From Microthyrium microscopicum (Eukaryota > Ascomycota > Dothideomycetes > Microthyriales > Microthyriaceae), in NCBI GenBank assembly GCA_010405405.1, contig MU004238.1:1254374-1318373 (forward strand): a stretch of 64,000 nucleotides of DNA, in the 5' to 3' direction. The notes beneath the pieces are model-generated. The model saw only the letters and a program-made list of their open reading frames with translations, had not been told where the DNA came from and did not search any database. Shown here one piece after another: positions 21,423 through 33,127 of the stretch; positions within the stretch are counted from its first letter, which is position 1; every line of letters starts with the position of its first letter. The position numbers and the translations under genes were made by a program.

Positions 21423-23940
21423 TCAATACACACCATCATCAGCCCACTCCTCTTCACCGCCATTACGCAGCCGCTTTCCTTCTACGCCTGCCTGCCAGCC
21501 GTCTGGACTCATACGTTTGTGCGCTGTTACTTGCGGCGCCAAACCTGCTGCATATCGCGCTTGTTGCGCGCGCACTTTGGCGTAGTATGCATCTGTCGCA
21601 TCGGCTTCCTCTACGCTCACGTCTTCGTCAAAAGTCTCCCAGTTCTCGCTGCCGCTCACCACACTAGCGCTTTGATTGCTCGCTGCACTCTGTGTGCTGG
21701 CAGCACTCTGTTGGCTGATCTGACGGCTCTGCGGGCGACTAGCGGCTGGAGGAGCGTGCGTGTAGGAACGTTCGCCTGTGTGGGCTGACGACGCAAGGCT
21801 ATGGCTGTTGCCGTACGGGTTGGAGATGGTGGATGAAGCGGAACTGGCATATGAACGAACGGAAGCGTTGGACGAGCCGTAGAAATCGGAGCGGGAGATG
21901 TTGGTGCTGCGAAGGGAGGGATCGTCATATGGATCCTCGGGTGCGGTTTGGCGGATGATGGAAGCGGAGCGCTCCAGGTCGGGAGTGGGGCGGGAGTATG
22001 TTGGTGTGGATTGCGGTTGTGGTGGATTGAAGAGATCTTTCATCTTAGGAGGAGGGAGGCGTGGTGGGCCCATGGTGTTTGAGGAGTGAGCATTGGACAT
22101 ATTGGGCTTGGAGCCCAGGGTCATGTACTTGCGCTCGGGTGAGTTGTTGCCATGAGTATTTGATAGTGGTGCCCGAGCTGGGATTCGCGATGGGCTGGTG
22201 GCTTTTGAGGTACTGGTGGTGCTTTTGTGAGCAACAGATTGTGAGAGAGGATTGCCGCGGATCGTGGCAAAGTTAGTGGGTGTTTTGGATCGGAGGTTTG
22301 ATTGAGGAGCGGCTTTGACAGTGCCATTCTTGACCACCGAATTGGTCGGTTTGGACTGTGATCTAGAATGACCAGAGGGAGTTTTGGATCGTGGTGGAGG
22401 TGCCTTAGCTTGTGCTGCTGCGAGTTCTTCGAGATAGTCAATACCATGTACCAAGAATGGACGACCATATTCTTGATCATATTTCTCCAAAACTTTCTTC
22501 AGCTCAACTTCGACCTTTGGAAGATCCTTGGCGATTCGTTTACGCATCTTTTCTTCTCGAAGAAGACGAGTAGGATCCCGCTTTTCTCCTTTCTGTCCTC
22601 GCAGCATAAGTCGTGAAGCATCTTGACTCGAAGCAGCCAGCTCATTACGCTCGTTGATAAGTGTCCGATGTTTGTCAATCATATCCAGGATAGGCTGACG
22701 TTGTTCTCGCAGATTCTCCAGTCTTTCAATCTCACTCTCGTGAGCTGCAAGAAGCGCATCGCTATAGACATCTGTAACATGTCGAGTTAGTGGTCTGACT
22801 AGGATTAATGACTCTCTTATCTTACCTGAAAAGGCCGGGGTAAAGTTTAACATCTCTTCCTCAGAGAAGTAAAGTGAATCCCACAGGTCCTGAAGCCGTA
22901 TCCGAGACTCTTCGACAAAGAGTCCAAGGTTTTGCTTCTTGAGCTCGGTCAAACGACCCAATTCATCCTCAAACTCATTAATTGTGCGCATCCCACAGCC
23001 TCTATTTCGCGCAAGAAATTGTCGCTTATCATCTTCAGGAATGCACAGTCTCTCCCATAATTGCTCAATCTGATTTCCAATATCTCGTAGGCGGTTTTCT
23101 CGAGCTTTCTTCTCGTCGCTGAGTCTATCGCGCTTTGCTCGCAAACGTCCAATATCATCAGAGTGTAGACCAAGTTGCTCGGGAGCTTCGCGCGCCAACT
23201 CAACAATGTTGCTGTCAGTTTGCGCTTGTGGGGTTCCCAACTCGGCCCAGAAATTGATGATTTCTCCGCAGAGAGATCTGATTGTATCGAGTCGGCGTTG
23301 GTATTCTTCGTAAACACGTGTGAATTCATCGTCAAGAGCGGCAAAGTAGGTATGTGAGAGATCGAACGTTGGAGGGCAGGTCGCGTTGTTGTCGAGAGGA
23401 GGGAGAGGGACCTTGCAGAAAGTAGGTTCAAGATGTGAGGAGTAAGAGTCAATGGCTAGTGCAAGTTCTAAAACAGTTATTAAATTGACCATCATTGCAT
23501 CTGGGCGGAGACGTACTCTTGACTTGTTCATATCGCTCGCGATGGACTTTGTTGACAGCCTTGTGTCGCTCTTTAAGGGACTGAAGGCACGCTTTGAGGG
23601 GATAGGTAACTTTCAGGTCTTCGTCAAGCTCGTAATTCGCGTTTTTGCCCTCGAGGCTGATAGTCATATGTTTGATAGTGGTGATCAGCTTGTCCGCCTC
23701 TTCAGCTAGGGCGTGTTTTTCACTATTTAATCATGAGTATTTCTTTTCGCATTAGCTTTATGCACATTAAACGTACTTGGTAACTAGTTTGAGTTGGTTG
23801 TGCAAAGTCTCTGACAGCGCAGCAAAGAGCTCCGACTCTCTTGAATCGCGCTCATGGCTTGGGATACCGATCTCGTCGAAGAGTTCGTGGAGTTTGTTGA
23901 CAATAGTCGAAACTTGTTTCTCAAGATATGAGGTGTCCAT
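21423..23940 (-). CDS. ASE1: Anaphase spindle-elongation protein ASE1/PRC1 (MAP65)
   Basis: Exons (minus) 23940..23777, 23722..23517, 23467..22826 and 22771..21423; introns of 54, 49 and 54 nt; 786 aa. The homodimeric protein crosslinks antiparallel microtubules at the spindle midzone. Residues 1-340 form long coiled coils (dimerisation and rod), including LVTNEKHALAEEADKL across the first splice. The spectrin-like microtubule-binding domain is clear at about 340-450, with the signature RDPTRLLREEKMRKRIAKDL and the following KVLEKYDQEYGRPFLVHG. Residues about 480-786 are Ser/Pro/Thr-rich and disordered, with basic patches and SP/TP sites, as expected for Cdk and Aurora regulation. The start is the ATG at 23940 (MDTSYLEKQV), since the upstream in-frame extension begins at a TTG. 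Confidence 0.94.
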
Positions 23941-26900
23941 GGCGACTAGTCTGCTGCCTCCCAGCGGCGAGCTTGATATCAAAGAATCGTCATGCACAAA
24001 CAAAGGGCTGTGGGAAGAAGGTGAACGCTCGGATATCGTGGTGGTGAGAATGATGACAGACGGGTCAATGGTCGCAGCGTGTCAGATAAATGGGGTGGTA
24101 GGTTGAAGATCTTGTTGATTGGATCTTAGTCCAGTGTAAAGAAGACTTGGGAGTGAACCGTTGGTAAAGGTGATAGCCAAAGTTGATCGAGCGTCCCAAA
24201 GAGGTTTAGGGCCATCACCATGACAACTCCCTCCTTTCCTGGCTAGCTACCACCCTTCTCCCGCATCTACATCCATCCTCTGTCTAGAAACCCCTTTCAA
24301 ATCCCGAACCGCTGCTCTTTCGGAGTCTCATGCTTGTTTTCGTCGTACATGGCTTGTCCTTTATCGCCTGTTGCTTAGGAAGAATCAACTTTGTAAACTT
24401 ATCGAGTACCACCAAACAACTCTGAGGAACTCTGGCCATGGTTCTTTCCCTAGCAAAGTTGGACATGAAACAACTACCTGGGGTACTTGCAATCAACAAA
24501 CACAACATTCATATCTGAGAAGTAGCCTCGATGGCTTCCATTGTATTAATGCGACCTCTTCCGTCATTCCAGAGAGTCACTCAGCAGAAGAACTTGATCT
24601 TGCCTAGAGCTTGATCAAAAAAGGCTGTCAATCTTTCTCAATTGTTTGACATTGATTCGATGTTTGTGACACTTGTGTAGATATTCGGCGGTACCGCTTC
24701 CTTGTTCCTATGGTACATTCACTCCTTGCCAAACAACCTCTTTCTATTACTATATGGATTGAAAGTCTTGGTATACCTTCCCTGGTCCGAAAGTCACTGC
24801 CGTTTGAGCAAGTGCGGTCCTTGCAGGTGTTAGGGTTTGCTCTAAGCTGCAAGCTTGCAACAGGCGATCATGAATGAAGCATCTCCGAGGAGCTTTACAA
24901 AGAAATAGCCAGGTCCACGGTTCAACGAGAGCACACACGAGTTGAATATCTCAAAAATGCGTTGCTGAGCAAATCTGAAGATTCGTGGAAGCATAAAGAG
25001 ATTGGGACAAATATGTTTCGTATGGCCTTTTCAAGTTCAGACAATCAGATCTATCTGGTTGATTATATCCATCGGATTAGCATTTTGGCTTATCTTACCT
25101 ATTTCATCACCATAACCTTGAAGATGCCACCAGACCGAAACCTTAACTTATGGTGTCCCAAACCTTGCCTTATGGTGTCCGAGTAGACCCGCAACCACAC
25201 CTTGAGGGTTCGCCGACGGCCACCTCAACCGCGCAAAACTAAAACACGTTATACTTAATGCACTTCCTCAAGGATGATTGCATAGTTGGGTTTGAGTCTT
25301 CAGCGATTGGATGCTCAAGGACAAGGAAGCGCACTAAGCGGCGGGCCAAAAACCATGCGTCATGAAAGTGCCGAATTTCATCAGTGTGGCCTGACCGATG
25401 CCTCACACGCGACCTCGCCATACCGACTGGAAGATGAATCCGGGGATCCGCGTAGCGGTCTTTAGGAGATGACCAATTGACGTGAGACTAAAGGTATTAC
25501 TCGCATTTAACCTTGTCGTCTGGAAGGATTAGGCGAGATCTTAGTACGTCTAATAATGGACCCTCGCAGCCCGCAGGCCGGGGGACAGGTGCGCATATGA
25601 AATTCGATGTGCTGCCCCAGACACATGCTGGCGCACCTCGATTGCATATATTAAAGAAAACGCGCCCTTCTGTCTTGATATATTGAAGATGTGAATTTGA
25701 ACTTTCTATCGCAGGAGTTGTTGCCACCTTGATGTATTGGCGCGGTTGTAGGCGGGGTCCGATAAAACATCTTGATATGCACGAGGACGAAGGGTGTCTT
25801 ACAAGTTACCAGCCGGATGTATTCCGTAAGACGCGACAACCGAAGCTAGATCTCCCAAGACCTGAGAGAAGCGCAGTCAACAAATGATGAGCTGGTCATG
25901 GACAGCCATTTGCTATTTATTAGCAATTTTGAAGGGGACTCTCCTGCGCAATGCGCATCACTATGATTGAGTGGTTCAAGTATGCCTCGGATGAGCCTAC
26001 AAGCCCAGTACCTGGTGCTCAGTTACGTACAAGTACTTCAGAAGTACTAATTTTTACGTACTTGCAGTCAGAGATTTTCGCTGGTGACCGTGTCCTCGTC
26101 GTGTGAACAATAAATGAAGCAAGGGAGCAGCTTGAATTGATGGAAATGATGAAACATGTAACAAACCAGTGGCAATGCAAAGGCCATCATGAGAATAGTT
26201 GTTTGGTTGAGACTTGAAGATATCTCCGCAGAGTGGACATTTTGCTTCCGCATGCTTGGGAATGGGCGGCCAAGGCACGCGATCATCGCGCAGCTAAACA
26301 GGTAACCTTGCTATCGTGTGCCTCTCTCGTAACCTCATTGCTGTTGGATGATAAGGCCAGCAATCAATATCTAGATGGAAACAAGTAGCCTGAGTGCTTG
26401 GAAAAGGAGATAAAGGGAGGTGAACGGGTCCGATGCAGATGCAAACAATTATACATACTATGTATGGCTTGGAAAAGCAGTCACGATCGAGCCTTGCTTC
26501 CTTCGTTCCTTCCAAACTGCATTCCATGAAAGCCACGTTATTAATTCCAACTACATGCCATGAATTCGTGGTACATACTATCTACTCTACCACAATTTCC
26601 TCCCTGTCTAATCTTGCACCACATACGGATATGGAAACATATTTGACTTTAACTGTTTGACAACGGAGTGCTCCGGTATTCCGTACAGCTAGCCTCTTTT
26701 CAGTCTTCGTATTGCAAACCTGCCAGCGTCGCACCTTGCGCGGTGTGCACATGCAGCACTTGAGCACACGCTCCTTTCCGGTCGGCGGATGCTGAGGCAT
26801 TATTTGGTGTGGTGATTGATTTTGATCCACCCTGTCTTGCCTTATCTCTGCTTGCTTATCCCCACGCTCTCCCTCCTCTCTGGTTGGCTCATACGCTGTT

Positions 26901-27528
26901 GGGCGACCGTCTCTTCCAGGCAATCCGTCCATTCAGCCCCGTTGCTCCAGATTGATCCATCTCCTATTGATCCGATCAAATCCACGTCCATCTGCATCGC
27001 TCCCTAAACAGAACTCCTCCACTCTCAACATTCAACATCTACCATTCTCCCTCTTTCCGCCTCTCCCGCCAGCAAATCAAACCTGCGCAACATCTCTTCA
27101 CCCCGTGCTCAGCATTGTTTCACTGCCTCAGCAACGCCTGTATCACTAGGCTTACTGCTCATTTTGGGCCACGCCTTGCTAGTGCAAGGGGGATCATCTT
27201 CCACCGCCACGGATGCCTTTTCAAGAGCATACCTTAAATCGCTCCATCCCGCGGGCATACACCTTTCAACAATCCCTAGAAAAAACCTTGCCAACACCGC
27301 TATTTGGACGCTCGTTCAGGTCCGCCGACCGAAAAAATTACCGCGCCCATGTTCAGTGTTAGCTGCCTTCCTCGGCACTAATCAGGTACTGCCAAATCAT
27401 CACCCTTCGCCTACGGCCCGCATACAAGGCTTTAGACCCTTAAACCATACAACTGCCTGTGCGTCTGGGGTCGTCACTTGTAGTCTTTTGGGATTCTCTT
27501 CACCTGGCCAATATTCGAATTTCAAAAT
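23941..27528. other. Gene-poor 3.6-kb region
   Basis: The largest gap between called genes, upstream of both flanking divergent genes. Nothing in it matches a gene family that I know. Visible items: a direct repeat CTTATGGTGTCC at 25147-25158 and 25169-25180, and a strongly pyrimidine-rich plus strand from about 26800 to 27120 that probably belongs to the promoter or leader of the gene at 27529. The stretch 25.2-26.0 kb has a broken, remnant-like look but no identifiable element. Confidence 0.4.
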
Positions 27529-29097
27529 ATGATGGTGCCACGGTCTTTTATGCGGCCCAGTGCCCTTTGCGACGTGTCTCCAAATCACTCCAACCGCCGG
27601 AAGGGTTTATCATCACCAAAGTCAAATCCATCAACTCCAAATCAATCGCGAAGTTCATCACCAACCAAACTACCACCACCACAACGACGTCCTGTACAAA
27701 GCGAAAAGTCGATATCTGCTCCTATCATCACCTCTGTTTCAGGTTCAATCCACTCTATACATGTAAATGATCGCAATACTTCGCCAAGAATTGAAAAGAC
27801 CACGACGGCATCGCAAAAACAGCCGACCTCACAACCAATGAGCATACCAAATATCCGACGGAACACTAGTCCGCCGGTGGCTAAGTCGGTTCAGTCTAGG
27901 AGGGGGTCAAAGAGAACAGCAGAAGGCCACGATCCAGATGCAATTCCACCTGCTGTCGCAGCATTACTTGCGGTCACCGCCATTCCTCGACTTCCAAGGC
28001 GAAAGGCTAAAAATGGGCATTCTCTGCCTAGAAAAATATCAGTGGAGCGCTTAAGAGAAGAATGGAGAAAGGATGTGAGCGCAGCATCATCGCTTGGAAA
28101 TGGGTCACCACTGGATTTCCTGCTAGAAGCGTCCGATGCGGATGAATCCATGTCTATTGGAGATGACGACAAACAGAGCATGAGCATGACTTCGCGATCA
28201 GTATCCAGCGATTCTATAACCTCCACGCCATCTTTGGAAGTAGATTCGGGAACATTTTCTAGCCTGTACAGCTCACCCTCAACACCCATCGCATCGCTCC
28301 GACGATCTTCACGAACAGAACGCAAAGTATGCTCTCCACCTGCCGAAGAGGTTCATGAACATCCCCTTCTGGACGTCGCCATTCCTGAAGACTCCGTAGA
28401 AACCGTCGCTATGCCAATCAGTCGACCTACACCAACGCCGTCAAAGTCGCGCTCTCTATTCAAATCAAATCTCACCGCATCATTTCAAGCAATTCGCTCT
28501 GCTGCGAAAGCCTTTTCCAACTTCACTGCGCCATCACTGCCATCTGACGACTTTCTCACTCGCAGTCTCTTCAACTCGCAGCGATTTAGCCCGGAAATGC
28601 GCCCACGCAACTTTGGCGCAGTACCAGATCCTGCATTACGACGCTATCTCAACCCCACACCCGCGCTTAGCAGCCCGGACTTCCACAGCATGTTGACCGA
28701 TGCTCTTGGTGCACGCGATCCTGATCCACTTGCGCCCGCTAGTGGCGAGGCCGCACCTATGATACAGATGCAGACATATAGTCGGGGAGGTCGCAGCAAG
28801 TCACGACGTGGAAGTGCCGCATCCGACCGCTCAGACGTAACGATTACACCCAATGGACTACCCGCCACTCGGCAACGTGAGCCGCGCGAGAACAGCGATT
28901 TCCTTCGTGTTATTGTTTTGGAGATGAATATGCGACGCACCGGCAAACTGGACCCACGAGCAGCGGGACGAGCGCGAGTGTGGCTTCCACCTAGAAAGAT
29001 GGCAGAAGGAAGCGAGCCAGCAGCGGCAGAAGATGGTATTGTGAAAAGAACTGTTCCTACGAGGTGGATTGGTGTCACTACCAACGAATTGGGCTAG
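27529..29097 (+). CDS. Conserved disordered protein of unknown function
   Basis: Single open frame, 522 aa, starting at tandem ATGs (27529 and 27532) as MMVPRSFMRPSALCDVSP. Residues 1-120 are Ser/Pro/Asn-rich; a short hydrophobic helix PPAVAALLAVTAIPRLP lies at about 140-156 and is followed by SVERLREEWRKD. The centre is acidic and serine-rich. The C-terminal part contains the best structured segment, ENSDFLRVIVLEMNMRRTG then LDPRAAGRARVWLPPRKM, and ends RWIGVTTNE. That segment looks like a conserved fungal motif, but I cannot name a domain or role. The coding call is supported by length, absence of stops and the folded-looking C-terminus. An additional upstream exon cannot be excluded. Confidence 0.75.
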   Translation: MMVPRSFMRPSALCDVSPNHSNRRKGLSSPKSNPSTPNQSRSSSPTKLPPPQRRPVQSEKSISAPIITSVSGSIHSIHVNDRNTSPRIEKTTTASQKQPTSQPMSIPNIRRNTSPPVAKSVQSRRGSKRTAEGHDPDAIPPAVAALLAVTAIPRLPRRKAKNGHSLPRKISVERLREEWRKDVSAASSLGNGSPLDFLLEASDADESMSIGDDDKQSMSMTSRSVSSDSITSTPSLEVDSGTFSSLYSSPSTPIASLRRSSRTERKVCSPPAEEVHEHPLLDVAIPEDSVETVAMPISRPTPTPSKSRSLFKSNLTASFQAIRSAAKAFSNFTAPSLPSDDFLTRSLFNSQRFSPEMRPRNFGAVPDPALRRYLNPTPALSSPDFHSMLTDALGARDPDPLAPASGEAAPMIQMQTYSRGGRSKSRRGSAASDRSDVTITPNGLPATRQREPRENSDFLRVIVLEMNMRRTGKLDPRAAGRARVWLPPRKMAEGSEPAAAEDGIVKRTVPTRWIGVTTNELG

Positions 29098-29568
29098 TGA
29101 GGTCCACGGAAAGAAGGCGCATTTTGTTGAGCGAAGACATGTTGAGCGAGCATTATGACCCGTGCTTTTGATATTTTAAACAGCATTCTTGTTTTATACC
29201 CCCTGATCCAAGCAACACGCACTTTCATTTTCATTTATTTATTGTTGTAACAATATTAGCACATCACAGCGAGGCGGTCGGCATTGGTAGCATAGTATGC
29301 CCCTATTCTACAAGTAGCTGGTATAGAGGCATAGAGAGTTCGAATTGCAAAGACAAAGCTCAGGACGTATCAATTGGCAGGGTGGCCATTGATTGTATCT
29401 GCCGCAAGTAGTACATAGTATCTAATGGCCTCAACGGCTCAATGAAGAAATTGTACAAAACTAAATATTATCATATCGCTCTTTGACTAGTACTACACAC
29501 AGATCCAATCATGGGGTATCATTTTTTACAAAATCGCAATCATCTCATCATCACTGCAACAATTACAC
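29098..29568. other. Intergenic between converging genes
   Basis: About 470 bases, 3' regions of the gene at 27529 and of RRP46. I see no gene. A plus-strand frame that overlaps RRP46 (29483-30025) is an antisense by-product. Confidence 0.45.
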
Positions 29569-30323
29569 TCACGAGCTTTCCTTCTCAGCCATAACGCCCA
29601 TTAACCACTCTCGCCCCGTCTCCTGCTTCCCTCCATCCCCGTCGCCATACATTTCCTCATCACTATCCTCCTCCTCTCCTTCCATGATCCCTTGCACTGC
29701 GACCGCACAAGCATCTTTCCACTCCTCCACCCCAAACGACCCCTCACTTTTTGCTAGTATCACCTTTCCTTCACCTGTGATCCCAAAGACATGCGTCCCA
29801 TCCCACTCGCCTTCATACTCTGTCACGTCATCCACCAGCACCGCTCCTTGTCCGCGCGCCGTCACTGCCAGCGCAGGCACGACTGTCGTCCGCAGTGCTA
29901 CACCACCATCTAGCAGCGCCAGCATCGCGGCGCCGAGTAGCGCGGGCACTTGCGTCAATGTGTTGGTTGAGCTTGATTCGGAGCGCAGGATTTGTAGCGT
30001 GAGTTGGATTAGAGTGCGTGGGTAGGTTTCTGTGCGGATTAGGCGGCGGATTGTGGGCTCGAGGAGCAGTTCGAGGGAGCGTTCGCGGATTGCTGGTTGA
30101 GACGCGTTAGTTTTGCGACAATTACATGAGATGTGAAGGGAACTTTACTGCTTATGCCAGTGGCGGGCCGGATGTGTAGTTCGACGGTGGCTTCTTCGGG
30201 GAGCTCGTCGCGGCGGGGGACTTCGAGGGGACCATTGACTGCTGCGGTGATGGTGTGGCCGTGGGCGGTGTGCGTCGCGGAGCCGTCGGGGGAGGAGAGC
30301 GGGTGGAGGATTGTTGTTGTCAT
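29569..30323 (-). CDS. RRP46: Exosome complex subunit RRP46 (RNase PH-like)
   Basis: Exons (minus) 30323..30149 and 30092..29569 with a 56-nt intron (AACTAAC branch point); 232 aa. One of six RNase PH-like ring subunits of the RNA exosome, catalytically inactive in fungi. The pattern is that of the family: an early GSATHTAHGHTITAAVNGP strand pair, then VELHIRPATG, the spliced IRERSLELLLEPTIRRLI and YPRTLIQLTLQIL helices, then TQVPALLGAAMLALLDGG and LRTTVVPALAV. It ends with an acidic insert EGEEEDSDEEMYG and WLMGVMAEKESS. Divergent from PEX4 with 245 bases between the ATGs. Confidence 0.88.
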
Positions 30324-30568
30324 GGCTTTTTTGTGTGCGATTTATCGTTGCGCTGCGTGATTTCCTAGAGTGAGAAAAAAGTTTGGTGTTGAGTTTGGGG
30401 TGCCCGTGTAACAGAGCTAGTCCCTGTACCTGTTGCATCGGCTCGGTTTGCCATCCTAGCTGCCAGATGCATATGAATACCAGCCCGCCTTTTTTTCCAA
30501 GACAAACAAGCTCACCAACTGCACTGGAAGCCTTCGGGAGCATTTATCTTATTTGAGTATTTGGAAAC

Positions 30569-31115
30569 ATGGCAGCGACATCTGGAAGGACACAATCACC
30601 TGTTAAACGGCTACTTAACGAGCTACAAACATACCACTCGGAACCAAACGAGGCTCTCGACCGCCTCGGCCCCGTCAACGACGATGAATTGATGCACTGG
30701 ACTGCTGTTCTACGCGGAGTACCCGGGACGCCCTATGAAGGTGAGCACTTCTGGAATGATGAGCAAGCTTGTGAGAGCATGCTAACCACATATAGATGGC
30801 CGCTGGCTGCTCGATATTCAAATACCAAACAACTACCCTTTGGCGCCACCAACCGTAACGTTCACGACACCCATCTGCCACCCAAATGTGCATTTTCGGA
30901 CTGGCGAGATCTGTCTGGATACGCTTAAGACTGCGTGGTCTCCAGCCCTACAAATCAGCTCGACAATGACGGTTGTGGCACAGCTATTACAGAGCCCGGA
31001 GCCGGATAGTCCGCTGAACATTGATATTGCGCAGATGGAGAGACAGGGCGACTGGCTAGGGGCAGAGAGTCTGATACGGTACTATACTTCGACGCTGAGA
31101 TATGAAGGGCGGTGA
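30569..31115 (+). CDS. PEX4: Peroxisomal E2 ubiquitin-conjugating enzyme PEX4
   Basis: Exons 30569..30740 and 30796..31115 with a 55-nt intron; 163 aa, full E2 size. Pex4 monoubiquitinates the import receptor Pex5 at the peroxisomal membrane so that it can be recycled; it is anchored by Pex22. The UBC fold is complete: N-terminal helix VKRLLNELQTY, the PGTPYEDGRWLLDIQIPNNY sheet, the HPN motif at 86-88, and the active-site Cys C97 in TGEICLDTLK. The following WSPALQIS and SPEPDSPLNIDIA are typical of the Pex4 branch rather than of Ubc4/5. Convergent with QCR8. Confidence 0.92.
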
Positions 31116-31452
31116 AGAGACCACGAGGAAACTCAGAGCCTGCAAGCTGCCTGTAGAAATAATGAGATGAATGAATAGGCTATGAGGAGGAAATCAGGTC
31201 ATATGGTGAAGCATGCACATAACGAACTGAGTCGATTTGATGAAAGATTGATATGGATTTTGGAGCTGGAATAATGGGCGCATTCAACGAATGCATGCCT
31301 GCAATAGGGCCATATACGTAGCATACAAAACGAGGTCTGACATCAGTTGGCACGCAATCACAAATGGCTGTAACAACCTCTATTCGTACACTTGTTTTGT
31401 GCTGTACAATCTACTAAGTGTGTATCTTCAACATTGCTAGACCCAGGCGCAA
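31116..31452. other. Intergenic between PEX4 and QCR8
   Basis: About 340 bases of converging 3' regions. I see nothing else in it. Confidence 0.45.
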
Positions 31453-31988
31453 CTATTCCTCCTCATCAGCATATTCCAACCTTCCAGCTTTCGAGTTCAA
31501 GTAATGATTTCTAAACACAATTTAGCATGTGCTCCGTTTGCTCTTGAACTTTCGTTGTAATTACCGCTTGTTGGCCCAGTCAAGTAGGAAGTACATCCCG
31601 AGGAGAGGTGGCGCCCAGTATAGAACCTGATTCTTGGCTCGGCGGGATACATTGAATATAGCAGCTCGAGCGGCACCGGCAAATGGTCGTTGTCTGTTGG
31701 GCGAGAGGGAGTATGTGGTGATACCCTTCTGCTTGGTGATTGCTGATTGCAATTAGCACGGTCCTTCCTTTATCATATCGTACAGGGCTCAAGAGCGTCG
31801 TTCAAGCTCGAATCGACTCGAGAGGGGATAGACATACAGCCGAGATCACCCCATTCGTGGCCAAGGTATCTATTGACTGGTTAGTCGTGTTCTTGAATCC
31901 TGATATATCCGTCTTGTGGCCTGCCGGAGAGCAATATAGCGAAGATAGGGGCGAAAACGTACGTTCCGGGTTGCGTTTCGTGTACCAT
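31453..31988 (-). CDS. QCR8: Ubiquinol-cytochrome c reductase subunit 8
   Basis: Exons (minus) 31988..31963, 31869..31838, 31742..31565 and 31510..31453; 97 aa. The first two exons are only 26 and 32 nt, so most of the N-terminus is invisible to ORF search: MVHETQPGTYLGHEWGDLGS. Then ITKQKGITTYSLSPNRQRPF, ARAAIFNVSRRAKNQVLYW and the single membrane segment PPLLGMYFLLDWANKR, followed by NHYLNSKAGR and an acidic end. This is the ubiquinone-binding small subunit of mitochondrial complex III; size and pattern match the family. Introns of 93 and 95 nt are longer than usual here, the last is 54 nt. Divergent from PHB1 with 248 bases between the ATGs; both products are inner-membrane proteins. Confidence 0.94.
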
Positions 31989-32236
31989 TGTGAATACTGA
32001 GCTCGAGAGCGTAATATTCAAATGTCTGAGGAGGGATTGAGGTCAATTGGTGGCGTGGACTGGCGAGGGAATAGCAAAAGTTGCAATGGAGTTGACGAGA
32101 GCTCAGTTACCCTAACCCGAATTTTAGCCGATCAATGATCTTTTTCTCCAACTCCATTGCTCAGCCTTGACTTTCCGATATTTCCGACCACCATTTCCCA
32201 ATCAACCAAATCCATCATACATAGCTATCCGGAGCT

Positions 32237-33127
32237 ATGGAAAGAATCCTTGGTACAGCGTCCAAGTGGGCAGTCCCTCTTTTCATAGGAGTATCCGTTG
32301 CCCAATCCTCAATATACGATGTACGCGGCGGAAGTCGAGCCGTCATCTTCGACCGTCTGTCGGGTGTCAAGGATGAAGTCATGAATGAGGGTACACATTT
32401 CCTAATTCCATGGCTACAAAAGAGCATCATATTCGACGTGCGGACAAAGCCCAGGAACATCTCAACGACGACTGGAAGCAAGGATTTACAGATGGTTAGC
32501 TTGACACTCAGAGTCTTGCATCGTCCGGAAGTCAAGGCATTGCCAAAGATTTATCAAGTATGGTTCCAACACCTCTAGCAGAAGTAATCCTCTAATTGAA
32601 TGCAGAATCTCGGTCAAGATTATGACGAGCGTGTCCTCCCATCCATCGGCAACGAAGTCCTCAAGGCCATTGTCGCCCAATTCGATGCCGCCGAACTCAT
32701 CACACAGCGAGAAGCCGTGTCCAACAGAATCCGCGCCGAACTCCTCAAGCGCGCACAAGAATTCAACATTGCTCTAGAAGATGTGTCCATCACCCACATG
32801 ACTTTTGGTAAAGAATTCACCAAAGCCGTTGAAGAGAAGCAAATCGCCCAACAGGAAGCTGAACGCGCACGATTCATCGTCGAAAAGGCCGAACAGGAAC
32901 GACAAGCCAATGTCATTCGCGCCGAGGGTGAAGCAGAAGCTGCTGAGACGATTTCAAAGGCGGTGGCAAAGAGTGGCAATGGTCTGCTCATGATTCGTCG
33001 AATCGAAACACAAAAGGATATTGCACAAATGCTGGCGAACAATCCGAATGTATCGTATCTGCCGGGTGGTTCTAATGGCGGCGATGGGAAGGGTAGCGGA
33101 GGAAACTTTTTGTTGGGCTTACGGTGA
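32237..33127 (+). CDS. PHB1: Prohibitin 1
   Basis: Exons 32237..32557 and 32606..33127 with a 48-nt intron; 280 aa. Prohibitin 1 forms ring assemblies with Phb2 in the mitochondrial inner membrane and chaperones membrane proteins alongside the m-AAA protease. N-terminal hydrophobic anchor [15 protein letters not shown], then SPFH domain with [48 protein letters not shown] and [18 protein letters not shown], followed by the long coiled coil [34 protein letters not shown] and the [15 protein letters not shown] stretch. The tail is Gly-rich, [13 protein letters not shown]. All expected family blocks are present. Confidence 0.96.

Noticed and set aside
26068-26286. Short minus-strand frames with a CxxC pair and a hydrophobic stretch
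   Set aside because: The Cys pair and the hydrophobic stretch are in different frames with no good splice to join them.
29483-30025. 180-codon plus-strand frame opposite RRP46
   Set aside because: Antisense of a well-supported exosome subunit; Ser/Pro/Thr composition is what the complement of the GC-rich frame gives.
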